Positions 51,171 through 63,837 of a stretch of DNA of 64,000 bases are shown here, in pieces. The translations under genes were made by a program, and so were the position numbers. Each line of letters begins with the position of its first letter. Position 1 is the stretch's first letter. The notes beneath the pieces are model-generated. The model ran no database searches and was not told where the DNA came from. It was given only the letters and a program-made list of their open reading frames with translations. The stretch is from Arbacia lixula (lineage: Eukaryota; Echinodermata; Echinoidea; Arbacioida; Arbaciidae): contig OZ022583.1 in NCBI GenBank assembly GCA_963669155.1, positions 2,247,730-2,311,729 on the forward strand, written 5' to 3'.

Positions 51171-53398
51171 ACAATGGATTGGGATGCTAATCTAATGACA
51201 TTCATGCTTTGTCGTGATTTCAATGAATTCCTTGAGATACAGGAAGGGATAACAATACAAACTTATTCATAGTTAAACAAAACATCGATTCAATTTCAAT
51301 TTGAAGAGTTGGATGTTCTATCTACGTACGTGGACATGGTTCTAAACGGGCCGTAAAAAGGTCAACCCCAGTGATCATTGAAAACTCATAAATGACATGC
51401 GAAACGAAAGCTAAATCGTCTAAACCTTAAGTCACAATTAGTTTACAAAAATACATAGAAAATGAGGCTTGTCCTCAAAGTCACGTGACTAACACTCGTT
51501 CCTAGATTACACATACAAAATATCATATACAAATACTGTATACCCACAGATGCTTACTGAATATTTATCACAGTCACACTGGGTATGTGGATGGCATAAC
51601 AAGTGTAAAACAGTACTTACAGTCGGTTGAACATGTTTGGTGGAGGAAGTGTTGTAAAGCAGACCATTGCCATGATTGCGTCGATGGTGTGCGATACGAA
51701 GGGGTTGGGGTGCCGAGACAAACCATACCGCGGGCACTCCGAGCATGTCTTCAAGACACCATGTAAAGCTATGTTTTGCTGACGAATTCCTCAACACAGC
51801 GCGGCTCGCATTACATGGACGGATATGTAAGGACCATAAATTAGACAAGATAGGGGGAACAAGAGAGCGGAGAGGGGTGAAAGTCCCCCCTCCCTCACCC
51901 CCATTTCCCCTCAAGGGGTACTAAAGCCAATTAAGACCAGCCGTTAAGTCCCTCAATGAACAGCTTAATGTCTTTAGCAGAGTCTGCGTCATAAAAGAGT
52001 TGGGAAGTATTTGGGTGGTTTCAGCGTGATTTGGTGCACAAGGATTTTATGTTTACTGGTCTTTCCAAACTACTTTACTGATTTGGGGGCTTATGGCAGG
52101 TATACGTTCTTGTCATCAAAATATTTTCTTCGTTCCAGATCAAACCCCAAACTATTTCAGGAACAAACAATTCTGTATTAGCTCTCTTTGAATGTTGAAT
52201 TATGACAAGAAACTAACTAAGTCCAAACAATAAGCCAACCATGAAAATCCTCCATTAAGGGAATATAACTTATCACTGCATGGTCTACTAGAATAAGTAT
52301 TTCAAACGGTGTCAAGGAAAAACGAAATTCATTTAAAACGTAATGATTTTTTTCGCAACATGTACATTGCAATACACCTCACAAGAAATGGCATATACGC
52401 AGGCAAATTATATACATTTCAAGTGGATGATTTTTGGTTTTCCGGTTAATTTATTCGAGTTTACCTGTTTTAAGTGACTTGATCTGGAGTGCATTTTGTC
52501 ATCAAAGGAGGAGACGAACAGAAATGTTTCTGGGGGAGATTTCTGATCAGTTTCTCTATACCATACAAGCTGCACAGCTCCTGTCTTTCAAGTTTCATCA
52601 GATACCTCGAATATTTGATGATGATTGTTTTTTATTATAACCATGTATTGATCTATAAACCCGCAGTGGATGTGAGGTGAACGTGACCACTATTGGAAGC
52701 TGCTTACCGTTACCATCATTGTTTTAACTGAAAACACAGTCAGGATCGCAATAAACATGTAAATAAGATTTTGAGAACGAGTTAAACAGAAGAAATAGTC
52801 AAATTTGATCAGAATATGTTACATATGGCGTCACGGATCATGGACCATTCATGTACTAGCAAACTATTGTAACAAGTTTACATTGATGAAATGTTTTCTC
52901 AATTAGCTCGCAATGTTTTATGAACATCATGTGTTCTGCGATATAACAATCACCGTTGTCGATTCAACGTCTCACGACTAGATTATTATGTAACCATCTC
53001 AATAACTAGATACTGTACTACATAGGTCATAGCAATACTTTTAAAAAAATTAAGAATTGGATTCAAAATGAAACACAGGGCAGAGTAAAATTTGTCGAAG
53101 ATCTCGTGAGCAACTAATGCTACAAAATGCTGCACACACAGACGTTTGAAAAGTCAAGAGTCATCTGCATTGACCCAGTCCGTTCGGTTTCTTACTCAGG
53201 GTATGGGATCAGTCAGGACTGGAGCAACAGCAAGTCAGGGGATTTGGAGCGGAGTTTGTTGAACTTGGGGGGACTTTCCTTCTCCCAACTGCATACATCA
53301 TCCCAGTGCTAGTTGGGACGGTGCACACAAAACCACGACAGTAATTAGAAATCCAGAAGTCAGAAAAACTCCCCAGAGCGAGGGGGGAGGGAACGAGA
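51171..53398. other. No gene recognised
   Basis: Unique sequence with an E-box-like TCACGTGA at 51481. Frames at 51507-51924 on both strands are unassigned. Confidence 0.6.
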
Positions 53399-53466
<68 letters not shown>

Positions 53467-53500
53467 GGGAGGGAGGGAGAGAGGAGAGAGAGAGAGAGGA

Positions 53501-53567
<67 letters not shown>

Positions 53568-53570
53568 GGG
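53399..53570. repeat. (AG)n double array passing into a 14-G run
   Basis: Two AG blocks are separated by a GGGAGG-type spacer; the second continues into G14 at 53557-53570. Confidence 0.95.
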
Positions 53571-54720
53571 AGCAGAGGGAGTCTGAAGAACAAGCAAGTT
53601 CTGCAGAGTCGTTCAATGGTGGGCAGAAGCTGCAGCCGCGGTACTTCTCTCATGATCGCCGAATCTCTAGCGGGGCGGAGCCCGGGGAGAGGTAAGGGGG
53701 CATTCTCCATACCTCTGTTTCGACCCCAAACCAAGTCTCAAACCTCTATTGCAACTCTCTTTTCGGTTTCTAGTTTACTCTTTGTTGTGCTTTGACATAA
53801 TAGAATTAATATAAAACGGAAGACAAAAAGGCTCCTAAAGAAGCATCGAACAAATTAAAATGGCGTTTCTTCTTAAGGGACGTTTTCGATTTTTATCACC
53901 ACGATGAACTAATTATTTGTTTTAAAAAATGGAAACCATTGTTAAACAAGCTAATATTATCCTCTAAAGGCCTTTCAGAAGTGTTGACTCTCGATTTCAA
54001 TCACGCAGTCATCTGCATAATTAGGCGAATGATTCGGTTGTCGACGACCAATGATTTACGAGTATCGTTGCATAATTTAGCGATGTCGTCAGTGCCCGTG
54101 CTTCTCCGTGCCCCGAGCACTAGACAAGCAACCAATCAGAGGCGCCGAGAGTCCCGGCATACCTGTGACCAACAGATAGTCGCTGACTTCAACCCGAGAA
54201 ATAGAGGCGGAGGCTGCACAGCGCGTACTAACTTTGGTGTCCCAAACGTGGATGAAGTTAGCGACTGATATAAGTGAGGGGGGTGATGACGACGGTGGTA
54301 GTGAGAGGGGTACGTTGGGGAGAGAGATAGAAAAAAAGGGGAGAAAGCTATCATTGCAACACTTGTGCGCTAATCTGACAACAACGCCGTGGAGAGGGTG
54401 AGCAACGGACTTGGTGAGCCTTGGGGTCTCCCACACTACACTTCACAGATAGCGCTTGTCACGGATGGACTGGGATATTTCGGAGCTCTGAACTACTCTA
54501 CACTATTTCAATAGCTACCCATCGTATCACCTACGTTGCTACAGAACCCCCGTTTGCCAATGGAACGCCTTCTATAACTTTCTCTAACTCCCACCCTGCC
54601 TCCACCGCACCGAGCGTCTTGCTCACAACATCGTAAGGCTATCGACTCGTTCTGACGGATTTTACGCGCGAAAGATAGTTCAGTGATACTACAAAATCCC
54701 TGCGGGCAAGCCGAACATTA
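53571..54720. other. No gene recognised; upstream of the TBX20-like exon
   Basis: A GC-rich patch at 53580-53700 ends in GGGGAGAG-GTAAGG, a good donor motif, and could be a non-coding exon of the downstream gene (speculative). The rest is unique with CpG-rich parts at 54100-54250. Confidence 0.35.
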
Positions 54721-54876
54721 TCGTCTGCTAATAACTAATTAGAGCGTGCACGGGTGTATACGAGTACTAACACATATTCGGGAGTTTTTATCCAAATCGT
54801 GCATCGGGTAAATCTGAATCTGGAATTTATCCGATATCACCGACAGGTCAGCTTCTTTCTTTGAAGCTAGCTGGCT
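54721..54876 (+). promoter_or_regulatory. Presumed 5' UTR / promoter-proximal region of the TBX20-like gene
   Basis: This is the sequence just upstream of the TBX20-like start codon. It contains a TAATTAG homeodomain-type core near 54735 and no clear TATA box. A pyrimidine stretch followed by AG (TTCTTTCTTTGAAG, ending near 54866) could instead be a splice acceptor, which would make the coding exon the second exon with a non-coding exon upstream. Placement as promoter or UTR is inferred only from position. Confidence 0.25.
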
Positions 54877-55114
54877 ATGGATATTACGAGCCAAACTGCG
54901 GACCCGCTATCTCCCAGAGCGAACGCATTCAGCATAGCATCCCTCATCTCACCCAGCGACAGAGACGGGGACGAGGACGAGCTGTCGGCCGGGTCTGGCG
55001 GCGTGGTGTGCCCGGATAACTCCGTAGGATCGCTGCAGGCGTTACATGAGGTGCAGAACGGGAACGCAGAGTGGGGAATTCGATACAGTAACAACGACTA
55101 CCATAGCATGGAAG
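54877..55114 (+). CDS. tbx20: TBX20-like T-box factor, first coding exon (partial gene)
   Basis: This reads as the first coding exon of a T-box transcription factor of the TBX20 type, a nuclear DNA-binding regulator known from heart, hindbrain and mesoderm patterning. The frame opens with ATG at 54877. Residues 11-25 read LSPRANAFSIASLIS, which closely resembles the TBX20 N-terminus (an S-RANAFSIA-LMS pattern recalled from vertebrate TBX20) and contains an eh1-like motif (FSIASLI) of the kind that recruits Groucho/TLE co-repressors. An acidic stretch rich in D/E and a Ser/Gly-rich segment follow. The exon ends at 55114 in ATGGAAG followed by GTACTA, a plausible donor leaving one base of a split codon; read-through hits a stop at 55153-55155. 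The DNA-binding T-box is not in this exon, and no T-box sequence was seen in the remaining 9 kb, so intron 1 probably runs past the window. TBX15/18/22 factors have a related motif (HAFSVEALI) but fit less well. Confidence 0.72.
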
Positions 55115-58100
55115 GTACTATTACATTGAATTCTAGCAAGACCTTGTTAATATAATTATGGAAATAGTCATGTATAGATATAGTTTGTGTAAGACATAAT
55201 CAACAGTAACACATGGTATGACATTAGCCTTGACTTTAGTTTATAGAATAATTACAAATGTGACATATCTAGACCTTATAAGAAATGCCAATTTGTTCCA
55301 ATTTTCTGGCACTAAATTTTTGGTATAACCCTTTTGGTCCCAGATAAAATGCTGTTAAATACACGTATGGCACATAATGAGTGAAAATCCCAAGCGCATT
55401 CTTATTCTGCTGCCATGTCGCTATACGTTAATTTATGATGTTTCTACGTTGAGCCATTAAGCGGATATTTCAAAGAGTTTTTTTTTTTGGTTTAAATACA
55501 CATATCCATTTATTTAGTTCAAACAGTAACATTTGTGGCGTATAGTAATAGTTTATAATTGTAATGCACTATCAATGCAAATAGAACTAGGACTGACATG
55601 ACTGACTAGGTGCAAGCCTAATATTGTTTTTGCGTACCTCCAGACATCTCGTGCATCTCTCTCTTGAATTTTAAATTCTTGCCAAAATAAAGTCTAGAAG
55701 GTTACAATGTTACAGGTCTAAACATGAGCGCAATTGTCTTTACCTAAATTTTCTCCACCCTCCCTCGACCCCCTGGTATATCGTAACTCCAAAAGTTAGC
55801 CCTGGTCTGCCCAGCACTCCCCGGTACCGGCCCTCCTGGGCCCCGCCTTTCACGTCTATACCCGCTCCCCCCATAAATATGTCTGTACCCATACGTAGGG
55901 CTGAGACACATTGGTGTTTTATACAGGTAGAAGGAGAGTTCGGTGCTTGGTGCTTGTTTTCATGACGACCAAGGTGTTTTAACACCTTGATAGCAGCACC
56001 TGTATCTTTCTATCTTACTCTACGTGCTAGGAGCATGTGGTGGTGGCGATTAAGCTGATGGGTGGTATCACGAGCATTCTTGAATGGGTTAGGGGGGAGA
56101 TGGGGGTGAGGGAATGTGGAGGAGGGGTGTATAGTGCAGAAGGAGCGGGATGATTTATTTTTGTATAAACCTGGGACATGATGGGAACCCTGTCTGTCGT
56201 TGGGGTCAATTCCTCTGATGACAGAAAGGGGAAGAGGGAAGGGGAAAGAGGACGAAATTAAAGATCCATGTACAAGGGACATAATCAAAATTGGTGCAAG
56301 CGAGTTATGGCAGAAGTACGCAGAAAAACGACGACATCGCTTAAAAGAAAGAGGGGCAGATATTTGCTTTTTTCGCTTAGGTTCCAACGGCAAAAAAGAC
56401 CATTGCAATAAATGAAAAAGCAGAACCTGATTTACTTATACAAGAGACAGATAGATGTACACTCTATGTTTGACATCATTGTTTGTTGTTGAACATACCT
56501 TTTTCAGAATTTTGATTATATCATGCACTATAATGATGGGAGCGTACAAGTGAAAACTGATACATCGATAGTCGTGGGATTCGCTCTTCAAACTTTTATG
56601 AATGTCTGTATGGGGCTCACATTTCGTTGACAAGCAGTTTAAAATGAAACCAGGAGCATAGAAACAAAAAGTGATGAGGATGGTTCGCGAATGATGTCAC
56701 ACGCATGCTGGGACTCTTTGTTACCTTAGACTCAATGTGAATGACGTAAAATAAAAAAAATCCTTATTTATAGAGTATCACATGCTGATTATAGTAATTT
56801 TTCAGCCATTTTATCGAATCCCACACGTAAAACCCCCTAAAATTGAGGTGATCAATGCTTTTAACTTTCTTATGTACTCAGTTTTCATACCGTGTGCTTA
56901 GGGCTGAGGCTTTGAGATTTGAGATTTTCGTTGTATATGAAATCTGTAATCATTTATCCGACAACGAAAGTGGTTTTTCTCTCTCTTCCATTGCTCACAG
57001 AAATAAAACAATATTTTTGTAGCAATTTTTTCAAAATGATCAAACATGAACGATTTAGTTGATTTTGAAAGTCATCATGTGCAAGTTTGACTTTCCAGAA
57101 CCATTGTATCTCAATTTGTATTATATTTGTTTAATATTCATATGACCATTTGTATTATCTAATTTCGATTCTGCACTTAACCATTTTTTCAATCTGCTGT
57201 ACATGCATGTACAAGGGATACTTTAATGTACACGTTGGGCCAGATGAAAAAAGAACTAATGCCGTGTCTGTACATCAGTTAAGACACATGTATGTTGATA
57301 TGTACATGTATATGGAAACGGAAAAACGGTTACTGGAAAAGATGGTAAAATCTTGAACGCTAAGAATGAAAATTAATAAGATGAAGTCGGTATTTGTTAA
57401 AACCTTTACTGATTGGCAATTAAAAGAAGCATGCTATTATCCTCGCATGGCAATTACACTCGTTTTGTAGACGATACATCTCGATATGGCGTGCACTGTG
57501 CAAGGGGCTATCAAAAATGATTTTAGGGGAAATATAATGATCTTGTTGGATGTAGTATGTCACGATGGAAGGTGGAGATGAGGTATAAGAAAGGCGTAGT
57601 GATGGAGCTTTTATACCGATGTCAACCTCACCAAGCATAGCGGATGAAAGAAGGTCATTGATCCAGCTATCGCGTATTGGGTTAGAAGCCTGCCCGAACT
57701 CCCCCGTTGGTCCCGGCCGGTGATCCCATAGGCGGGAGGGGCATATTATGCTGCTATCTGGTAAGATCCCATCTACTGCGCTGTATACATGTACTATGGA
57801 GTGATCACATTGGCCATGCCAGTGGGTCCATGGCTGTACGACTCCTCGGCCCTAATGCATGCGGAAGAGAAGCTGAGGCGGATGAGACCTTGATCATACG
57901 AGCTATCCAAACACGACCAACGTGCATTTTCATTTTCGAGGATTTACAGGGTCAAGAAAGATGCCAAGACATCTTTCTCTCCCCCTCCCCCTCTCCCTCC
58001 CCCACCTCTCTCTCTTTCTTTCTCCTTCTCTCTCTCTCTCTCTTTAGATTTCACTCTCCAGCCCCCTTCTCCCCCTAACCCCCGTCTCTCTCTCTCTCTC

Positions 58101-60404
58101 TCTCTCCTTCATCTCTGTCCCTCTCTCTCTTTATATCTCTCTCTTCCCCTCCCCCCTCTTCCCCCCCCCCCCCCCCCCAGCCCGGTGTTACTCCCCTCTT
58201 CGTTCCCGCAGCGGATATCCAAACATATGGGCCATATGGGGCGTAGGATGACGTGTGTATAGCAGACACGACTGGACAGGGGAGCTTTTAAGAACAATTC
58301 AAAGGTGGAAAAAATATCTCCACGGCCTGTCAGAGGTCTGATGTAGAATCGAAGACTCCATCTGCCATTGATGAATGTTTGCCCGGCAAATAAGTCCAAA
58401 TCCAATAGAACAGAGATTTATCTATGTAAAGCATAAGCTGGTTTGACACGATGATTTCTGTACTACCATCCAATCCTAGAATTAACTCAAGTAATAATGG
58501 AATTCAAATGTTAATGAATATCATTCTGTATTATAAAAAAATCCGCAATGTAAAAGAGACACGTATTTGGTGTTGCTTCGGAATATGACATGAGGACTGA
58601 AAACCCATTTATTTATTTACATAATTGAACTTTCTCTTATTCTATAAGAACTTACATTTTCAAACAATATTGTTTGGATTCATATTTCGAATATAATTGA
58701 TTCCGAGTAGCATGGTAGAAGTGGTATTATCTTTTAAAATATGCAGAAACGTAGATTTACTCTTCAAACAGCAGAACTACATTAGTGATATCTGAGCATT
58801 ATCACGATGTTATAATCATATCGTTTGGGCACTTATAGAATTAAATCTAATACAAAGAGAAGACTAACAAATGAAATGGTGATAGCATTATCGTATTAGG
58901 ACGATTCGTTTTCGTTACCTTTAGTTTGTAGGCCTACATTTTTTTTTAATTAACATTGCTAATCGGCTTCGAGGAGGAATTGAATCGCATAATTGCATTG
59001 TGGGTTGTGTGTGGTTTATGGTTATTAGAACATTACATTGCTAAGCAATATCATAATGTAAATAAGATTGGATTAGGACGGGTGCGAAAGTTGGAATGGA
59101 TTAAAATGTTTCATGTGCTCATCAATATATATGGTTGGGGAGCAAGGATTTATAATTATTGTGGAAAGAGAATTAACGTGGAATATACACATAGCCACAC
59201 ATTTCGTTCAATTGCCTATTTTCGATGCTGCTTATGATAAAGCGTAATTAAGTTTTATGATACTAGCGAGAGTGTGTGATATAGTTATTTACATACTGGC
59301 TTGTGGTACATGCGAATAGGACATTTGAAATAGTTATGTGCAATAGCTTTGTGCAATAAATCTAGTTTAATATCCTGTTATTTCTTCTTCTCCTCATCTT
59401 TGTCAAATTTAAGGAGCAAATGAAGGCTTAACATACTGATTTACAACTGACATTCGATTTATGAATAGTTAACTTAAGTAACAGACTCGAAGAATTAAGA
59501 GTACAATTAATATTTCAACATCGCGACATTGCAATTTATTGATAATAAAACGTGTAATTGCTCGTGAAATAGGAAAAAACCCACGCGAAAATATATAAAA
59601 TAAATCTAATTATTTCCGTGACATTGTGACACAAGTCAGCTCTACGACTAAACCATTCCTCGCTATTTGCTTTGTATGATTTGAGCGGGCGATTAAAGAC
59701 TCCCGTAGGTGTAACGTTATTTAATTCGCAGCTGCGACATGGCTGACGTATCAATGCAAAAAGGAATTAACTCGTAATCAGCGAAAAGAGATTTTCACCG
59801 AAGGTTGCACAAGTCATCGACCTATGCAGTAGGCGTGGAGATTTCTCACCCGACGACAAAGACAAACGAAGTGAGACGTAAAAATTGAAGTTGAGGCGAT
59901 TTTGTCCTTTTTTGTGGATTAATGTTTGATTTTGATGTTGGGGAATCGCGAGCGGGGATAACCCGTATGATGCGGGGAGATTTGGTTGAATGAGTCAGTC
60001 ATGAGTGGGCCAGACTGTCAGAAGACTTACTCAGCATTGAGCAAGATATTTCAGCTGCGAATTGTCTATAATTTAAGCTCGTGTTTGGTTCAAAATAGCG
60101 CATCGTTGTTCCACACGAGCTCCCATGTATACTTGATTGATGATTTTTAGAAAACATTGATACAATTTCATGAGAGGTAAACTTTCCCGACGTCATGGGA
60201 TTTCCCAACCACTGGGCAACATACATGTTATATTGGTAAATAGCGAAATTGAACCTACAAAGCCCATCTTAAAAGAATATATCAGAAAAACTAGTTCCCT
60301 GTGACCAATCTCGTGTTCATGCGCTCTTGGATATGTTGTGTGACATTGGATACTCGAGTGCATTCATTGGTTAGGTAGAAGGCAGACAGAGAGAGTGGGG
60401 TGGT
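55115..60404 (+). other. Presumed first intron of the TBX20-like gene (part 1)
   Basis: No T-box exon or other recognisable coding exon was found. The stretch is AT-rich unique sequence with a CT-rich tract and C-run at 57979-58178 and one TAGGCCTA palindrome at 58929-58936. A GC-richer patch at about 57690-57930 has open frames on both strands, but none resembles a known protein. Calling this intron is inferred from the donor at 55115; enhancers could lie here but cannot be recognised by eye. Confidence 0.4.
57979..58178. repeat. CT-rich pyrimidine tract ending in an 18-C run
   Basis: Nearly all-pyrimidine plus strand with several (CT)n blocks, ending in C18 at 58161-58178. Confidence 0.9.
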
Positions 60405-60464
<60 letters not shown>

Positions 60465-60465
60465 G
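60405..60465. repeat. (GA)n passing into a 12-G run
   Basis: About 24 GA units continue directly into a G run at 60454-60465. Confidence 0.95.
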
Positions 60466-63465
60466 TATAGGGGTGAAAGAGAGAAAAGTGGGAAAGAGGC
60501 AGATACAGAGAAAGACACAGAGATCATAAGCATGACCGAACTTTTTTTTAAATTAAATTATATAAATATTTCATGCTTTTGAAATTATATTCTCTCAACA
60601 TTGACCTTACATGCTCTCACAAAATGATGACGGTCTTCTTCGTTTTGGTATTTGTTTTATGTTGTGAACATAACGAGAGAGAAAAGGATACACCATACCA
60701 TAGGCATGATAGGCCCAGGGCTGGAGGTATAGGCCAAGTCAAATGGCATGATAAGGTAGAGGTAGATTATAGTTCCCCTTGGTACTTGGTAGACAATATT
60801 TTGACAGGAAGATGGTCGGCGATTTTCACGCCCTGTCACGATTGTTTGTGACTCGGGTTGTAAATCACAATGATCACAAGGTCGTCGGCCATTCCAAGGG
60901 TAGAATATTCCTCGATCACGGCCTAGTACCCCTCGATTTCCCATCGCTCTTAAAACCTATACCATGTACTGTTATTTCATTTTGTGTCGGGCATATCAGA
61001 TAGGAGGCTTGTTGATCTGTGAGTATAGAGCTCATAGTTATCAACTATATTTTCATTCGTGCTCAAAATGAGGGTATTTTGTTATTCGCCCTTCGTAATA
61101 GGAGAAAGAGAAGGTGAGAGCAGGAGGAGGAGCAGGACGAACAATCGAAGAAAAATATGACAGACGGGGGGGGGGGGGGGGGCACAGCTAAAAAGAACAA
61201 GGGAGGGGGAGGAAGAATACGAAGACGGAGAAGGACGAAGTGGAGAAAAGAGGAAGACAATTATCAGACATATGCGATGTTTATCCAATTCGTTATCTTT
61301 TGTTTTGTATAGTTACGCTGAACATAATAATCTTAACAATGTGTGGGAGGATTTTGATTTTAGTTTTTACGTTTTTCAGTCAACCCGAAACACGGTTGAG
61401 GGCAGCAAAACGTGCATTGTATCACCACTTCATAATCTGCAATAAGTATCCAGTCGCTAATCACGCCTGAATCTCTAGACTAAATGTTGATACACGTTTT
61501 CAAATTGAGGTTATCTGAAGCTCGAAAGAGCCCAGTGAATTCGGTGAAGATCCCCCGTTCGCGATGCGCATACACGATGTGATTCATTTAACAACTAATT
61601 GGCAGGTTTCCGCATAAGAAACAAATCTGCCACGATCATGTGCGATCAATATCGGTCTGATGTCGTCTGCTTTTAATGAACATGTCGCGTAGCCTCGTTC
61701 CAGACGTCGAGGGGCGTGTACATTATGTTAACGATGCGTATGATTTTAATACTGCTTTTACCCCCAACTTAGACACTGCGTATAATGTCACACAATAGAC
61801 ATTGGTTGTTATCATTGTTATTGAGATGCGTAAAGGTGCTGTAAATAAGGTACGATGCTGTAGATTCTTCGATCCGCCGTCCTTGCTACCACACTACCAA
61901 TAGTCGTGCTAGCAACAGTGGTTTGATGCACGGGCAAAGAGACATACACAGTAGGTTGCTGGGTGGCAGACATGTAAACATGTGGATGGAATGGAGTTGA
62001 AAATGAAGAACTGGGAATAGACGGACGACATGTTGGACAGTAATAAAATAATGGTTAACCCTTTGTGTACCAGATAACCTGTCGCTCTGAAAGATGTATG
62101 TGTATTAATTGTCAAAGCAGCACACATACACACTCAAGAGGTCACGGTACATGAAATATAACATTATTTCTATTCATATCTAGCGCCCTCAAACGCTCAA
62201 GAAAGAAAAGGACCCGAAACTTCTCATGTGCTTTGTAAAAGTGGTGTAGAAGTTCAAACAAAAAATGTATTCAACCTCACAACAGGATATTTGTCTAAGT
62301 TAATTTTCACTTTGTTAGTTACCTTTCACCTGTTCACTAATGGATCTTGATGTGAAATATATAGGCAATCAAATCGAGCGTTAAGTATGTGATACCCATA
62401 ATCTTGTAAGACCGTCAATTTTTGACGCTAACATTATCTCATATTTGTAACATTAACGGAGGTATCTGTCTTTAATGAAATTGTGAATATACACGTTTAT
62501 GTTTGTATTTTTGAAGATTGCACTGGTCAAACTGGTGATCATTCTCAATGCGTAGCATCATGCGATTAGGCCTCACGAATACCGTGCAGTCATAACAGCG
62601 AAACTATGTAAGAATATGATCAAATCATCATTGATTGTGAAGTCATTCAACTATTGCACTTTCCAACACATTGTCACTATTCCAGCCAACATGCAGAAAT
62701 TAGTACGCTTACTATCGAGGTCTAAAGAGAAATAGGGTGAGTAAGTTTGAGAGTTTGGGGCCACGTGACACAGACCGCAGTCAATCGTCCAATCAGAGGT
62801 GGCGTTGCGGTAGGGAAACCAATCGGAAGTTCAATTCCAATTTAAGCTGCCATGTTCAATCACGAAGTACACGCTTCATCATACTTGTGGTGGGGAGGGA
62901 GCGTGGAAACCTAGTATGCCATATCATAAGAAGCGAGCAGACGTTTGGAAGTACGGTGGTGTCTAATGCACACTTCCCGCCTCTCTAATCTAGGGTTCAG
63001 ACGGAATTAAATATTCTTGGTTTAACCTTTGTACCTTTTGATAGTAGAAGCATGTTTAAAGACGGATCCGATATCAATTCACCAGAAAATAGTATTATTT
63101 TATCAGACTCGGCTACGAACATGAAGATCATCAACAAAGAAACAAACTAATGGAAAGATGATTAATTACTGTGAAAGTTTTAAGTGGTAGCAATTATTTG
63201 ATGTGATAACGTATTCATTATTATCGTTTTGTTTCGTTCTCGTATTTATTAGTAATGATGAGAGTAGTTGTGTTCTGATCGGATCCGTCTTAAATCTACA
63301 CTTTCACATGACTACAAGACGAAGTATTCAAATGTGAGGATGGAAAGGAAACATACAAGATTTTGTGAAGTTCAACTACTTGTTACAAATGTTGTGATGA
63401 TAAATCATCATGAAAAGCAAAACCATCATAAGGCTTCCACAACGCAAATAATAGTAAGAAGACCT
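60466..63465. other. Presumed first intron of the TBX20-like gene (part 2)
   Basis: No exon recognised. A 75-codon frame at 60624-60851 (+) begins with a signal-peptide-like hydrophobic run but is otherwise unassigned. A G17 run lies at 61166-61182. Confidence 0.45.
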
Positions 63466-63837
63466 TTAAAGGGCATATACTGTACTGGGAAGGCAAAAAA
63501 GCCTTCAAAATGTAATTGTTAGCAATCTTCTTGCCAGTGGTCTTAAATTCATGTATTGTCTATTTCAGAAGCTCGCTGAAAGTTATTTGCCTCAAATGAT
63601 CTACATTTGGAGTAATGAGTGATTAAATCACCCATCCTCAAAATGTTCGGGCCGAACATTTTGAGGATTTAATCAATAATCATTAATTACTCCGTCTGTG
63701 GATCATTTGAGGGCAAATAATTTTAAGCAAGTTTCTAAAATAGACAATACATGAATTTAAGACCATTGGCAAGAAGATTGCTAACATTTACATTTTGAAG
63801 GCTTTTTTGCCTTCCCAGTACAGTATATGCCCTTTAA
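63466..63837. mobile_element. Complete palindromic MITE with TTAA target duplications
   Basis: A 364-bp body (63470-63833) is flanked by TTAA on both sides (63466-63469 and 63834-63837). The ends are perfect inverted repeats (AGGGCATATACTGTACTGG), and the arms pair along their whole length. At the centre are 17-bp perfect arms (ATCCTCAAAATGTTCGG) around a single G at 63651. TTAA duplication points to mobilisation by a piggyBac- or Kolobok-type transposase (inference). It has no coding capacity. Fragments of the same family occur at about 12319 and 27055. Confidence 0.92.

Noticed and set aside
57690-57960. GC-rich patch with open frames, considered as the second exon of the TBX20-like gene
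   Set aside because: No T-box residues in any frame.
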